Positions 1 through 8,784 of a stretch of DNA of 64,000 nt are shown piece by piece (within the stretch, counting starts at the first letter, position 1; every line of letters begins with the position of its first letter). The notes under the pieces were generated by a model. The model was given only the letters and a program-made list of their open reading frames with translations, was not told where the DNA came from and did no database searches. This DNA comes from Rothia koreensis (GTDB taxonomy: Bacteria; Actinomycetota; Actinomycetes; Actinomycetales; Micrococcaceae). The DNA is taken from contig NZ_NOIQ01000004.1 in NCBI RefSeq assembly GCF_004136575.1, positions 56,439 through 120,438 of the forward strand, given 5' to 3'. A program made the translations under genes and the position numbers.

Positions 1-1082
1 CCCGTGCCCGCCGGAACAGGGTCCGCGTCTTCCTTCTCAGAGGACAGGGCGTCATCGTCCGAGGCTTTGGGCCTCTTCAGGAACGACGACGCCAGCAGGA
101 TGAGGGCCAAGAAGAACCACACCATGAGCGTGATGATGTAACTGCTCAGCGGCGCGTTCGGGAAGTAGAGGATCCTGCGCAGGGCCTCCATGAGGGCCGG
201 AGTCGGCAGGATCTTGTGCAGCCCCTGGAATACGGGTGGAACGAGTTCGATGGCCATCCCCGCCCCGGAGGACGGGATACCCAGCAGGACCAGCAGGAAC
301 ATTGTCGGCAGGGCCATGTAGAGCCCGATGAGTCTGAGTCCGCCCGTGTGGAACAGCATCACGGTAAAGGACATGAAAGCCAGCAGACAGAACACGGGCA
401 AACCGTGTTCGGAGAATGCTCCGTGCACCGCGTAGGCGATGAACATCGGGACCGTCGCGATGAACAGTGCCATGATTCCCATGATGCTGATCGCGACCTT
501 GGCACTGAGTTGGGCCAGGTTGCTCCTCAGGCCGACCGCGGTCATGAAGCTGGCGATCAGCACGGGCAGCCCCATGAACATCAGGGAGGTGCCCATCCCG
601 TCGTTGGGCGGGGGCGGGACCAGGTCGTCCACGGTCGGTTTGGGCACGTCCCCGGGATCCTGGTACTGCCCGGACTGGACCAGGATCTGTGGGGCCGCCT
701 TCTCGAAGTACGCCTCCGCGAACTGGGCGGCCGTGGAGGCTCCCATCGTCGCGACGTATTCCGTATTGGTCTGCGGGTCCCAGGCCGCACGGATCTCCAA
801 GGATTCGATCTTGTCCTTGGCCTCGTCCGTCGATCCGACCGCCGAGACCTCATAGGCGCCTCCGGAGGTGGCGTTGAGCTTCGACGCGAGCTGCTCGGTC
901 TTCTGGTCGGAGCCGATGACCGCGACCTTGAGGCCGTGCGGGGACGGCGAGTGCATGCTGAACCCGTAGACCAGGGGGAACATGATGGTCATGAACAGCG
1001 GCAGAACGATGGAGAACTTCAGGACCTTGGAGGCCTGTTTCCTGAGACCCGCTGCGTTCATGCGTCGGCGTCGAGATGTCAT
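1..1082 (-). CDS. YhgE/Pip-like (ABC-2 type) membrane protein, C-terminus cut by window edge
   Basis: The reading frame is open from an ATG at 1082 to the left edge, so the last part is missing. The N-terminus is basic (RRRRMN) and is followed by one membrane segment (about residues 20-40). A soluble extracytoplasmic stretch of about 130 residues comes next, then at least five membrane segments. This is the layout of YhgE/Pip and ABC-2-type permease relatives. The motif YFPNAPL near the end recurs as YFPDAPM in the paralogue at 56792-58036. The start overlaps the stop of the FUSC gene by 4 bp (ATGA), so the two are probably translationally coupled. Export of a lipid or drug is a guess from the family; the substrate is unknown. 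Confidence 0.75.
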   Translation of the reverse strand, partial: MTSRRRRMNAAGLRKQASKVLKFSIVLPLFMTIMFPLVYGFSMHSPSPHGLKVAVIGSDQKTEQLASKLNATSGGAYEVSAVGSTDEAKDKIESLEIRAAWDPQTNTEYVATMGASTAAQFAEAYFEKAAPQILVQSGQYQDPGDVPKPTVDDLVPPPPNDGMGTSLMFMGLPVLIASFMTAVGLRSNLAQLSAKVAISIMGIMALFIATVPMFIAYAVHGAFSEHGLPVFCLLAFMSFTVMLFHTGGLRLIGLYMALPTMFLLVLLGIPSSGAGMAIELVPPVFQGLHKILPTPALMEALRRILYFPNAPLSSYIITLMVWFFLALILLASSFLKRPKASDDDALSSEKEDADPVPAGT

Positions 1083-2149
1083 GAGACCTTCTTCTTGCGA
1101 TCGCTGTGGCGGAGGATGGGCATGGCCTGGGTGTCTGCTTCCCGTTCGGCCGGCGTCCGGGTGAGCAGGATCAGAACGAACCCGACCGCGGCGCCGATGG
1201 CGGTTTCCGCCATGCGAGCGGTCAGGATCTCAGTGGGCGAGGCAGGATGTGCCAGTTGCACCATCATGAGTGCCAATGGTGTCACGAAGAACATCGCGAA
1301 CCCGTAATTCCTCATCACGTAGGCCTCGGCCAGGAACTGGAGAATGACCACGTAAACGGCCATGTGCCACTCGTGCAGGCCGGTCGAGAAGAGGAACGCG
1401 GCAATCAGAATTCCTCCGAAGGTGCCGACGATGCGCTGGATGCATTTGTACAGCCGGGCGGTCACGTTCGGGGCGGCGATGGGTGCGACCGCGGCAACCA
1501 TGGCCCAGTACGCATGGCTGAGCCCGGACAATTGACCCAGTACGCCAGCGATCGCCGCCGCGCCGAAGAACATCAGCCCGCGCTGCAGGATCTGTTTCCT
1601 GGTCTGGCCGTGGTGGGCCGGCACGGGGGCCACCGGTCCCCTGCGCCCCTCGCCCAGGAAGGATCCGGCCATGCCGGCCAGGATCGACCAGGCGGCGGCG
1701 CCCACCCCCGCGAGGAGGGCCAGGAGGACGGGCGGTGTTGTCGGCATCGAGCCGACCGCGCCCGAAGCGAAGATGAAGAACAGCCCTCCCGGCGGTCGCA
1801 GGGTCAGGATCAGGCCGATCATTGCGCCCACGCCGCCGACCAGCGCGCACACCAGAATTACGACCCAAGGTCCGGGCTGGAGGTATGCGAGCGCGAGACC
1901 GACGCCGATCGAGGCGATGAGCAGAGCGGCCGCTTGTGACTGGTGCCTGAGCCTGTCCCTGAGGGGTTCCTGGCGGGCGTAGATCGAGGTGAATGCGCCG
2001 AAGGACGCGTAGATCGAGAGATCCACCCGCCCCAGGAGGAGGAGCACCGCCAGCGGCACGGCCACACTCGCCGCGATCCGGATTGCCGGTATGTGGTCCG
2101 CTTTGGATGGGGCGAACGACACGATCTCGCGGATGTGGCCATTGGTCAC
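1079..2149 (-). CDS. FUSC-family integral membrane protein
   Basis: This is a 356-aa protein with two hydrophobic bundles (about residues 20-190 and 205-335) separated by a basic linker. That matches the repeated membrane domain of FUSC proteins (fusaric acid resistance, aromatic acid efflux). The start is GTG at 2149, preceded by GAGGAG at about 10 bp. It is the first gene of a two-gene unit and overlaps the next gene by 4 bp. FUSC proteins usually export aromatic or weak acids. Pairing with a YhgE-like protein suggests a membrane export or lipid role, but this is inferred. The family call is reasonably firm, the substrate is not. Confidence 0.75.
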   Translation of the reverse strand: MTNGHIREIVSFAPSKADHIPAIRIAASVAVPLAVLLLLGRVDLSIYASFGAFTSIYARQEPLRDRLRHQSQAAALLIASIGVGLALAYLQPGPWVVILVCALVGGVGAMIGLILTLRPPGGLFFIFASGAVGSMPTTPPVLLALLAGVGAAAWSILAGMAGSFLGEGRRGPVAPVPAHHGQTRKQILQRGLMFFGAAAIAGVLGQLSGLSHAYWAMVAAVAPIAAPNVTARLYKCIQRIVGTFGGILIAAFLFSTGLHEWHMAVYVVILQFLAEAYVMRNYGFAMFFVTPLALMMVQLAHPASPTEILTARMAETAIGAAVGFVLILLTRTPAEREADTQAMPILRHSDRKKKVS

Positions 2150-2298
2150 TGTGGGATGGGCTCCTCAGGGGGTTGGACGACGGATCATTGGTACAACGTG
2201 CGGGCAACGGCGGATCGGGGGTCGAGATCCTTGGGTCCCGGGGACGGCGGCCCCGAGTCGGATTCCCTCGGCACGAGAGAAGAGCCGGTGCCCGTACG

Positions 2299-2330
2299 GT
2301 GGCTGACAAGCCACACCTTGCTTAATACTA
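2299..2330 (+). promoter_or_regulatory. Inverted repeat with promoter-like hexamer
   Basis: GTGGCT-GACA-AGCCAC is a perfect 6-bp inverted repeat (2299-2314). It is followed by a TAATACT -10-like element (2323-2329), about 27 bp before the ATG of the helicase-like gene. The repeat could be an operator or a short hairpin. No convincing -35 box at the right spacing is present. Confidence 0.3.
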
Positions 2331-2355
2331 AACCCCCTGACTCGGGCCACGATCC

Positions 2356-4863
2356 ATGGCTTGTAACTTAGTTTGTATGACCGCGCGGACCCGTATTCAC
2401 GATGACCCGATCGAGCTGTGGCGTTCCGTGGCCCAGCTCAGCCCCCGGGTTCTCCCCTCACCGGGCGCATCCAGCCGGTCTATCACGGTCAAGGACTACC
2501 TTTCGGGCCACCACATGCCGTGGGAACCCGGTACAGGTCATTCGAGCTCCGCGCGGGACCGTACGTGGCACCACACGGTGTTCGCCGGCCTGGTCAGGTA
2601 TCGGCGGCTGCTCGAATATGCCGGCTTCGCCCCGGTGGAGACCAGGGGCCGCACCGACCTGACCGCGCTCTTTGCCGCGGCTGTTTCGGAAGACGGTCAA
2701 CTCCTGCCGGACTCGCTCGAGCTCTCGAGAACCGCGTGGGCCGCCGCCGTCGCCGCGGGGGCAGAAGCAGGGACGGCGAATCTGCCCGAAACCTACGCCG
2801 AGGCCGCACGAGCCTGGCGAGACGGATTGATTCGGACCTGGACCGAACACGGGGTTCGGATGCGCGGAATCCGGGCGAACGGCCCTCACGAGGAGACGCC
2901 CCGGTCCGTTCCCGACGAGACCGGCCGACGTCGACCCGATCGTCCGCGCCGTCGTATGCTCGAACGCTCCGACCTCGTGACGGCCGTCAGATACACCAGA
3001 GACTTTCTGGGGCTCCCCGATGTGTTCCCCGACCGGGCCAAAAATCTACCGGTGCGCATTCGCAGCGTCCTGGGTCCCCCGCCGAGCGCGGCCGGGGACG
3101 TGTCCCAGCTCAATCACCCGGCGGCGAAGGATCTGGATCTCGCGACGGAGACGACCCGGTTCCGGCAGGCGGCCGCCGGACTGCTGGGGGTCGACGCCGC
3201 GGAACTCTTCGAACGCGTCCAGGACTCCAGAGAGGCCCTCTACTACGCGGTGGCCCCCCGGATGGTTCCGGAAGGGACCTTCCACCTCAGCCGTCCCTCG
3301 GTGTCCACGCAGTTCGCCATCAATGCCTCGCTCAACGAGCTCGGAGAGTCCGAAGGCCTGTGGACCTGTCCCCGCAGCACGGCGGCCGGGGCCCCGGAGC
3401 CCGAATGGACCGACGACGTCGTCGCGGGTCTCGTGACTCGGAGGGCGGTCGCTATGGCCCGGATCCCCGACCCGGCGGAGCTGTTCGATCCCGAAGCTCT
3501 GAGCTGGTCCTCGGGGCGGCACCTTTTCGCCCTTCATCCGGACTTGACCGGATTCGAATTCGTCCGGTCGTCGCCGTTGCGGGCCACGTCCGAATCCGAA
3601 GCAGGCTCCTCGGTGCATGTGCGCATCCTCCCCGGCATGACCGCTCAGAGCCCTTACCAAGGCTTCGCCGACGGACAGACCGTGGACGCCGTCCGGGCGA
3701 TCGACATGGTGCTCAACACCTTGAACCACGCCTCCCCGACCATGGGTCCCGAGGACTACGAGACCTGGGACGAGACTGCCAGGACCGTCCTGCAGAACGT
3801 GGAAAGGGTCAAGTCCCTGCTCGCGGAGAGGCAAAGATTCCACGAGGTCGTCCCGATGCTCCTGCGCAACGAACACGTGGTGACGGACATTGCTGAGGCG
3901 CTCGCCGAGTCGACCTCCGGTATCGAGGAGAAAGAAGAAGAGTTGGCCGGGCTCAGCCGGTCCCACCAGGCCGCCCGGGCCAAGTCGATGGAGTACAGCG
4001 ACGCGATAGCGGCCCATCTGAGGGACGAGCCTCGCATGATCGCGCGCCTGGCAACGTTCGGTCGAAACCGCATCCCTTGGCGCGAGAGGCTGGGGCAGTT
4101 GCGTCGGGATCAGAGCCTCGCCCAGGCGGACGAAGAATCGGCGCAGGCAAGGGTCGACCGGGTGCACCGAGAACTCCGACAGTTGCGGGCAGCCCACGAG
4201 GCGTTGCGCGACGACCTGCGGGACAACAAGGAATCGGTGCGTTCTCTTCGGGAGGAGCTCGCGAGTTACCCGTACCCCGACCACGCCATCGACCAGGAGT
4301 GGCTGGCCGGGGACTGGCAGGAAGAAGGGGCCCCCGCCCCGTGGCTGGACGGGCAGATCCAGAAGGCCCGCTACGACGCGTTCCAAGCCGCCCTGCGCAT
4401 GCATTCGATGGCCATCCAGGGCCTGCCGGAGGAGTTCCGCACGGGGCTTCTGGCGGCCCGGGACCTTCTGAACGGCCGCCCGTGCCCGGATCCGTCCGCC
4501 GTCCTTTCCGCCTGGCAGGTGCTCGGCCTCGTGTTCCCACAAATAGGTGTCGCTTCCGAACATCTTCCCGGGGTCTGCCGCAGTTTGGGAGAGCACCGGC
4601 TGGGTTGGATCGTGTATGCCGACGCAGACCGTTTGCGACCGGGCGTTGCCTACGCCGGGTTGCTGCACGCACACCGAGCGATTCTGATGGCGGGGCATCA
4701 GGACCACGCCGAGGGATCGTTCGAAAACCCGCCTCCCTACACGGCGCCCCCTGAGGGCGTGCAGCTGTCTCTCGCGCGGGCCCACTCGTGTTCCGAAGGT
4801 TGGTCTCCGGCGCGCACGAGCGCGTACGGCCTAGCCGTGGCGACGTCACGGTATTCTGGCTGA
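2356..4863 (+). CDS. SF1 helicase-like protein lacking ATPase motifs (probable pseudoenzyme)
   Basis: This is an 835-aa protein. Its C-terminal third (about residues 670-790) reads like the part of large AAA_11/AAA_12-type SF1 helicases that spans ARYDAF..ALRMH, then W..LGLVFPQIGVAS, then a Walker B strand. In the family the Walker B strand reads as VDEAGQ followed by a GALWRARRAVVVGD stretch. Here the corresponding segment is WIVYADADR (residues 751-759) followed by AYAGLLHAHRAILMAGH. No Walker A (GxxxxGK[ST]) occurs anywhere, and the protein stops before the usual second RecA domain. A coiled coil covers about residues 516-640. The start is uncertain: ATG 2356 or ATG 2377, neither with a good ribosome site. 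The gene is open over 2.5 kb, so it is probably a functional non-ATPase relative rather than fresh decay. The family call rests on remembered motifs. Confidence 0.6.
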   Translation: MACNLVCMTARTRIHDDPIELWRSVAQLSPRVLPSPGASSRSITVKDYLSGHHMPWEPGTGHSSSARDRTWHHTVFAGLVRYRRLLEYAGFAPVETRGRTDLTALFAAAVSEDGQLLPDSLELSRTAWAAAVAAGAEAGTANLPETYAEAARAWRDGLIRTWTEHGVRMRGIRANGPHEETPRSVPDETGRRRPDRPRRRMLERSDLVTAVRYTRDFLGLPDVFPDRAKNLPVRIRSVLGPPPSAAGDVSQLNHPAAKDLDLATETTRFRQAAAGLLGVDAAELFERVQDSREALYYAVAPRMVPEGTFHLSRPSVSTQFAINASLNELGESEGLWTCPRSTAAGAPEPEWTDDVVAGLVTRRAVAMARIPDPAELFDPEALSWSSGRHLFALHPDLTGFEFVRSSPLRATSESEAGSSVHVRILPGMTAQSPYQGFADGQTVDAVRAIDMVLNTLNHASPTMGPEDYETWDETARTVLQNVERVKSLLAERQRFHEVVPMLLRNEHVVTDIAEALAESTSGIEEKEEELAGLSRSHQAARAKSMEYSDAIAAHLRDEPRMIARLATFGRNRIPWRERLGQLRRDQSLAQADEESAQARVDRVHRELRQLRAAHEALRDDLRDNKESVRSLREELASYPYPDHAIDQEWLAGDWQEEGAPAPWLDGQIQKARYDAFQAALRMHSMAIQGLPEEFRTGLLAARDLLNGRPCPDPSAVLSAWQVLGLVFPQIGVASEHLPGVCRSLGEHRLGWIVYADADRLRPGVAYAGLLHAHRAILMAGHQDHAEGSFENPPPYTAPPEGVQLSLARAHSCSEGWSPARTSAYGLAVATSRYSG

Positions 4864-4888
4864 ACCGACCGCGACGCGAGGACTTTTC

Positions 4889-5872
4889 ATGGACAAGAAC
4901 GGCCAGCCGTATCTGCGGGCCCTCAGCGAGGACGCACCCCGACCGCTGAGGTCCGTGCTGAGCCATTTGCCGCTGTATTTCGCGGGCATGCTGGTGATCT
5001 GGACCCCGGGAATCCTGAACCGGTTCTCTGGCGCGCAGTCCGTGTCCGCCCCCTGGCTGCGATCCGTGACTCCGGAGATCGTCTTCGTGACGTGGACCGT
5101 TCTCCTGGTGTACACCGGATTCCTGATCCTGTCGGCCGTCCGGCCGGCTTCCTCCACCGCTGCCGTCGCGAGCCTGCCCAGACGCATATCACGCACCATT
5201 CCGCCCACCATCCAGACGTGCCTCGTCATGGGGCTCATCCAGGCGGGACAGGTGGTCATCGCATCCGTCCATCGGTCACACACGCCTCCGGCGGAGGAAC
5301 TGACGTCGACGGTCTTGTTCTATGGGCTCGAAGCCGCGGTCGGAGTCGCAACGTTCTGCACGTTGTTGGCGACGATCGCGCTCGGGATGTCCCGTGTGCA
5401 TCGGTGGTGGCTGTACGTTGTGGGGGCGTGGGCCGTTTACGTCGTCGTCGACAGAATCCAGAGGTACGCGACTTTCGTTCCCTTGCCGTGGATTCGTGGG
5501 ACGGTTTTCCGCTCGGGCCTCGAGTTCGAGCGGCCGGAGGCCACCAATGTATTCGTCAATGGGTTTCCGGGCAATTACTTTCCGTCCGGAGAAAAAGCCG
5601 CCGGACAGAACCCTCCGTACGCGAACATTGACGTTCACAATATCTGGATCAATATCGGAATCCTCACAGCGTGTGTGGTCCTGCTTCTGGTGGTTGCGCC
5701 GACCTCCCTCTCCCGGCATCGCGGGGCATCGGCGGGATCCAGGGGATCCTCCCGGGCGAACGGACCGCGTCCGACCAGGCCGTCCGCCTCCGATGATGAC
5801 CGGGAGGACGGCAGCCTGATCCCTTGGGACCGAGACGAGACCACCCCCTCCTCCCGTAGACTTGGCCCGTGA
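4889..5872 (+). CDS. Uncharacterised multi-pass membrane protein
   Basis: This is a 327-aa protein with about six hydrophobic segments (near residues 28-46, 62-82, 108-126, 140-165, 172-190 and 250-276). An extracytoplasmic loop lies between segments 5 and 6, and the cytoplasmic-looking tail is Ser/Arg/Pro-rich and acidic. I do not recognise the family. ATG 4889 follows GAGGA at about 9 bp. The stop overlaps the GTG of the cardiolipin synthase gene by 4 bp, so it probably sits in that operon and may act in envelope lipid biology. Confidence 0.65.
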   Translation: MDKNGQPYLRALSEDAPRPLRSVLSHLPLYFAGMLVIWTPGILNRFSGAQSVSAPWLRSVTPEIVFVTWTVLLVYTGFLILSAVRPASSTAAVASLPRRISRTIPPTIQTCLVMGLIQAGQVVIASVHRSHTPPAEELTSTVLFYGLEAAVGVATFCTLLATIALGMSRVHRWWLYVVGAWAVYVVVDRIQRYATFVPLPWIRGTVFRSGLEFERPEATNVFVNGFPGNYFPSGEKAAGQNPPYANIDVHNIWINIGILTACVVLLLVVAPTSLSRHRGASAGSRGSSRANGPRPTRPSASDDDREDGSLIPWDRDETTPSSRRLGP

Positions 5873-7344
5873 CCTACTCGCTCCTGAACATCCCCGGTTT
5901 GCCAACGTGGGCGGATACGACGCTCGTCGTCATCGATATGTTGATTCGCGTCGTCGCCATTTGCTGGATTCCGTACAACCGGAAGCCGTCCGTGGCTCTG
6001 GGATGGCTCATGGCGATTTTCCTGATTCCGTATGTGGGAATCGTGGCTTTCTTGGTCATTGGTTCGACGTATTTGCCGCGCGGTCGTCGCGAGCGCCAGA
6101 CGCACATGAACGAAATCATCCGGGAACAGATCGGTGATCAACCGATCCTGGGCGACGCGACCGGATTGCGGGAACCGGATATCGCGGCCGCCAAGCTGAA
6201 CTACAAGCTCGGGTCGCTGCCCATGGCCGGCGGCAACCACCTGAAGTTCATTCGCGACAACCACGAGGCCATGAACCTCATGGCGGAGGAGGTCGACAAG
6301 GCCAAGGAGTACGTGCACTTCGAGTTCTACATCGTCGCGTACGACGCCACGAGCGCGCCCTTGCTGGATTCCCTGTTCCGCGCGCACCGACGGGGCGTCA
6401 AGGTCCACATCATGGTGGACCAGCTGGGGTCTGCCGGCTACCCGGGATACAGCCGGCTGGTCAAGATGTTGAACGATTCGGGGATCTCATGGCGGCGTTC
6501 CCTGCCCATCCGCCCCTGGCGCGGCGAATACCAGCGGCCCGACCTCCGAAACCACCGCAAGATTCTGGTGATCGACGGCGACGTCGCCTTCTCCGGTTCC
6601 CAGAACATCATCGACCGGTCCTACAACAAGCGCGCCAACCTCAGGAAGAACCTGGCGTGGAAAGACCTCATGCTCCGGGTCGAGGGGCCAATGGTCGACG
6701 AACTCAACGCCCTGTTCATCTCCGATTGGTATTCGGAGACCGGCGACCTCCTACTGGACGAGGTGGACCAGGACCTGCCCGCCGTCGATTCGGGGGTGCG
6801 CGCACAGGTGGTCCCCTCCGGGCCGGGGTTCGAGACGGAGAACAACCTTCGCCTGATCAACCACCTGATTTACAACGCCGAGCGACGGATCATCATTTGC
6901 AGCCCGTACTTCGTCCCGGACGATTCGCTGAAGATGGCCCTCACCACGGCCGCCCAGGCCGGAGTCGAGATCCACGTGATCGTGTGCGAGAAGGGCGACC
7001 AGTTCTTCCCGCACTTCGGGCAACGGTCCTATTACGAGGCCCTGTTGGAGAACGGGATCAACCTTCACCTCTACCCCGCGCCGACGGTCCTGCATTCGAA
7101 GTTCATGCTGATCGACGACGACGTCTCCTTCATCGGTTCTTCCAACATGGACCAGAGGTCCTTCGCCCTGAACCTCGAGGTGTCACTGTTGATCCTGGAC
7201 AAGGAGATCACCGGCCAGCTCGAGGAGATCGCCGATGAATATCTCGAGACCAGTTTCGCCATCAACTACGACGAGTGGCGCCAGCGCCCCTTGCGCCTGA
7301 AGGCGCTCGAGAACGTCTGTCGCCTGACCTCGGGGCTGCTCTGA
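5869..7344 (+). CDS. cls: Cardiolipin synthase (phospholipase D family)
   Basis: This 491-aa protein has two N-terminal membrane segments (about residues 15-35 and 43-65), followed by two phospholipase D domains. The first HKD motif is NHRKILVID (His229, Lys231, Asp236) and the second is LHSKFMLID (His409, Lys411, Asp416). Both are complete and each is followed by a GS(Q/S)N segment. Length and layout match bacterial Cls, which makes cardiolipin from two phosphatidylglycerol molecules at the membrane. GTG 5869 overlaps the upstream stop by 4 bp, so expression is probably coupled to the membrane protein gene. Confidence 0.93.
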   Translation: MTYSLLNIPGLPTWADTTLVVIDMLIRVVAICWIPYNRKPSVALGWLMAIFLIPYVGIVAFLVIGSTYLPRGRRERQTHMNEIIREQIGDQPILGDATGLREPDIAAAKLNYKLGSLPMAGGNHLKFIRDNHEAMNLMAEEVDKAKEYVHFEFYIVAYDATSAPLLDSLFRAHRRGVKVHIMVDQLGSAGYPGYSRLVKMLNDSGISWRRSLPIRPWRGEYQRPDLRNHRKILVIDGDVAFSGSQNIIDRSYNKRANLRKNLAWKDLMLRVEGPMVDELNALFISDWYSETGDLLLDEVDQDLPAVDSGVRAQVVPSGPGFETENNLRLINHLIYNAERRIIICSPYFVPDDSLKMALTTAAQAGVEIHVIVCEKGDQFFPHFGQRSYYEALLENGINLHLYPAPTVLHSKFMLIDDDVSFIGSSNMDQRSFALNLEVSLLILDKEITGQLEEIADEYLETSFAINYDEWRQRPLRLKALENVCRLTSGLL

Positions 7345-7380
7345 CCCGGAGACCCCGTGGGCTTCGGCCGTGCGAGACGT

Positions 7381-8082
7381 TCAGTCGAGCTGGTTGTGCC
7401 TCCAGGCGCTGGCCGCGGCCTCAAGCTCTTCGGCGGTCGTGATGAGTCGACGCGCCGCCTTGGTCAGGTGGTTGCCCCGTGCGGTGGAGCCCGGAGTCGA
7501 GACGAATTCCCCGGCCCGCTGGTGGGCCTCCGCGCCAACAGCTTCGACGGCGACGTCGGCCCGGTCGGCCGCGACGGCCTGGCCCAGGGCGACGACGCGG
7601 CAGAACGCGGCGAAACGCTCGAGGGCGACGTCGAACTCTCCGGTGTAAGCACCGGTCAGAATGGCATCGATGGTACGGCACACCTCATCGGCCGCCGGCG
7701 GGTCGGCGACCCCGGCCACCACGCGAGACACCTGAGCGTTCTCTTGGCCCAAGTGGTAGTGATGGCTGATGGCCTCCGGGTTCTGGCGGACGGCGTCGCG
7801 CAGCGCGTAGATCCGCCAGAGGGCTCCGGGAAGGGAGACGCCGGGCGCTTCGGCCCACATCTCGGCGATGGCCTCGAGCCCGTAGTGGTCGGTGAATTCG
7901 ACGAGCCGCGCGGTCACGGCCGGGTCGCTGTTGGCCCGCCCCTGGGTCAACAACGCCCACGCGGAGGAATGCGCCGCCTGGGAGACAACCTCAGGGTTCA
8001 TGCCCCCGTCGATGTGTTCGAACATCCCCGGGGAAAACTTGACGGGACTGTGATGCCGTGACGGCTGGCTCGATGCTGGCAT
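7381..8082 (-). CDS. Conserved hypothetical helical protein
   Basis: This is a 233-aa soluble protein rich in Ala and predicted to be all-helical. It has no signal peptide or membrane segment. I recall similar proteins in Micrococcales genomes without a known function, sometimes mislabelled as an RNA polymerase subunit. I see no catalytic motif. The stop is 37 bp from the converging cardiolipin synthase gene. ATG 8082 is upstream of a Met-rich alternative start (MFEHIDGGM), so the true N-terminus could be about 20 residues shorter. Confidence 0.6.
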   Translation of the reverse strand: MPASSQPSRHHSPVKFSPGMFEHIDGGMNPEVVSQAAHSSAWALLTQGRANSDPAVTARLVEFTDHYGLEAIAEMWAEAPGVSLPGALWRIYALRDAVRQNPEAISHHYHLGQENAQVSRVVAGVADPPAADEVCRTIDAILTGAYTGEFDVALERFAAFCRVVALGQAVAADRADVAVEAVGAEAHQRAGEFVSTPGSTARGNHLTKAARRLITTAEELEAAASAWRHNQLD

Positions 8083-8300
8083 GCGCCCAGTCTAGGCTCA
8101 GGCCCCCGGCCCGGACCGTGCCATGTCTCACGGGTTCGCGGAGCGGAAACCCCCGGCTACCCCTTCCGCCGGTCGCGCCGCGCTCGTTGGCCCTGAGAGG
8201 ACCGTTGCATCGTCTTCGAGTGGTTCGAAGCATACCGATGGGTGTTGTAGACTGGGTGAGCTTGAGTCGAGCGCGTGTTGACCGCGCCGGGCTCGGGTGG

Positions 8301-8373
8301 GCGCCTTTAGCTCAGTTGGTAGAGCATCGGACTTTTAATCCGTGGGTCGTGGGTTCGAGCCCCACAGGGCGCA
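8301..8373 (+). tRNA. tRNA-Lys (UUU)
   Basis: This 73-nt cloverleaf has an acceptor stem GCGCCTT/AGGGCGC, D-loop AGCTCAGTTGGTAGAGC, anticodon loop CTTTTAA (anticodon TTT), and T-arm GTGGG-TTCGAGC-CCCAC. The discriminator is A and CC follows, but the next base is G, so CCA is not fully encoded. The 3' end is repeated at 14758-14800, marking this gene as the integration site of an island. A TAGACT -10-like box lies about 45 bp upstream. Confidence 0.97.
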
Positions 8374-8380
8374 CCGTTTC
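8338..8380 (+). repeat. attL: 43-bp direct repeat within the tRNA-Lys 3' half
   Basis: Positions 8338-8380 are identical to 14758-14800. The repeat begins in the anticodon stem and runs 7 bp past the tRNA. A recombined attachment site with an intact tRNA at one end and a 3' fragment at the other is the signature of a tyrosine-integrase element at a tRNA. Confidence 0.85.
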
Positions 8381-8387
8381 GTGGGAT

Positions 8388-8418
8388 CCCGTTCCGGCTT
8401 CGGCCGGGGCGGGTTTTT
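8388..8418 (+). terminator. Rho-independent terminator after tRNA-Lys
   Basis: A GC-rich stem (CCCGTTCCGG paired with GGGGCGGG around a CTTC loop) is followed by TTTTT. It is similar to, but not identical with, the terminator at 14803-14844. That fits the original tRNA terminator having been displaced to the right end of the island. Confidence 0.7.
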
Positions 8419-8784
8419 GCGTATCGTCCGCCGGATGGTGATGTGAGCTCTCGTCACGGGCCAAGCAGAATACAGCTGTCGCGCTAACGCCAGGGGACCG
8501 CAGGATGCCTGAAAGTGAGTTCTCCGCGTCCAACCACGACCCCATGGTGAGCAGAAACCAGACCCAATGAATAGCACCCAGGCCGCTGACCCGACCCCTT
8601 ACAGGACACGAACTAGTCAAAAGAAGGTTCAGGCGTATGAAATGTCGGCGCTCTGTCTGTCCCAAGCACGTCCTCTGCGCCCATAAGTGACGGGTTCACC
8701 GTACTTGTAACTCGGCGCTATTTTCATCAGTAGCGCACGATCGGCCCGCGAGGAGGTGGGCCGGGTCAATTATGAGAGCAGGCA
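8419..8784. other. Gene-poor left end of the tRNA-Lys island
   Basis: No credible gene is present. Short frames here lack ribosome sites and family features. I looked for an integrase remnant and saw none. A CGGCCC...GGGCCG inverted repeat (about 8741-8762) lies just beyond the stop of the TetR gene on the minus strand and may end its transcript. Confidence 0.5.

Noticed and set aside
8312..8665. Minus-strand frames across tRNA-Lys
   Set aside because: They read through the tRNA and its terminator and have no ribosome site or family similarity.
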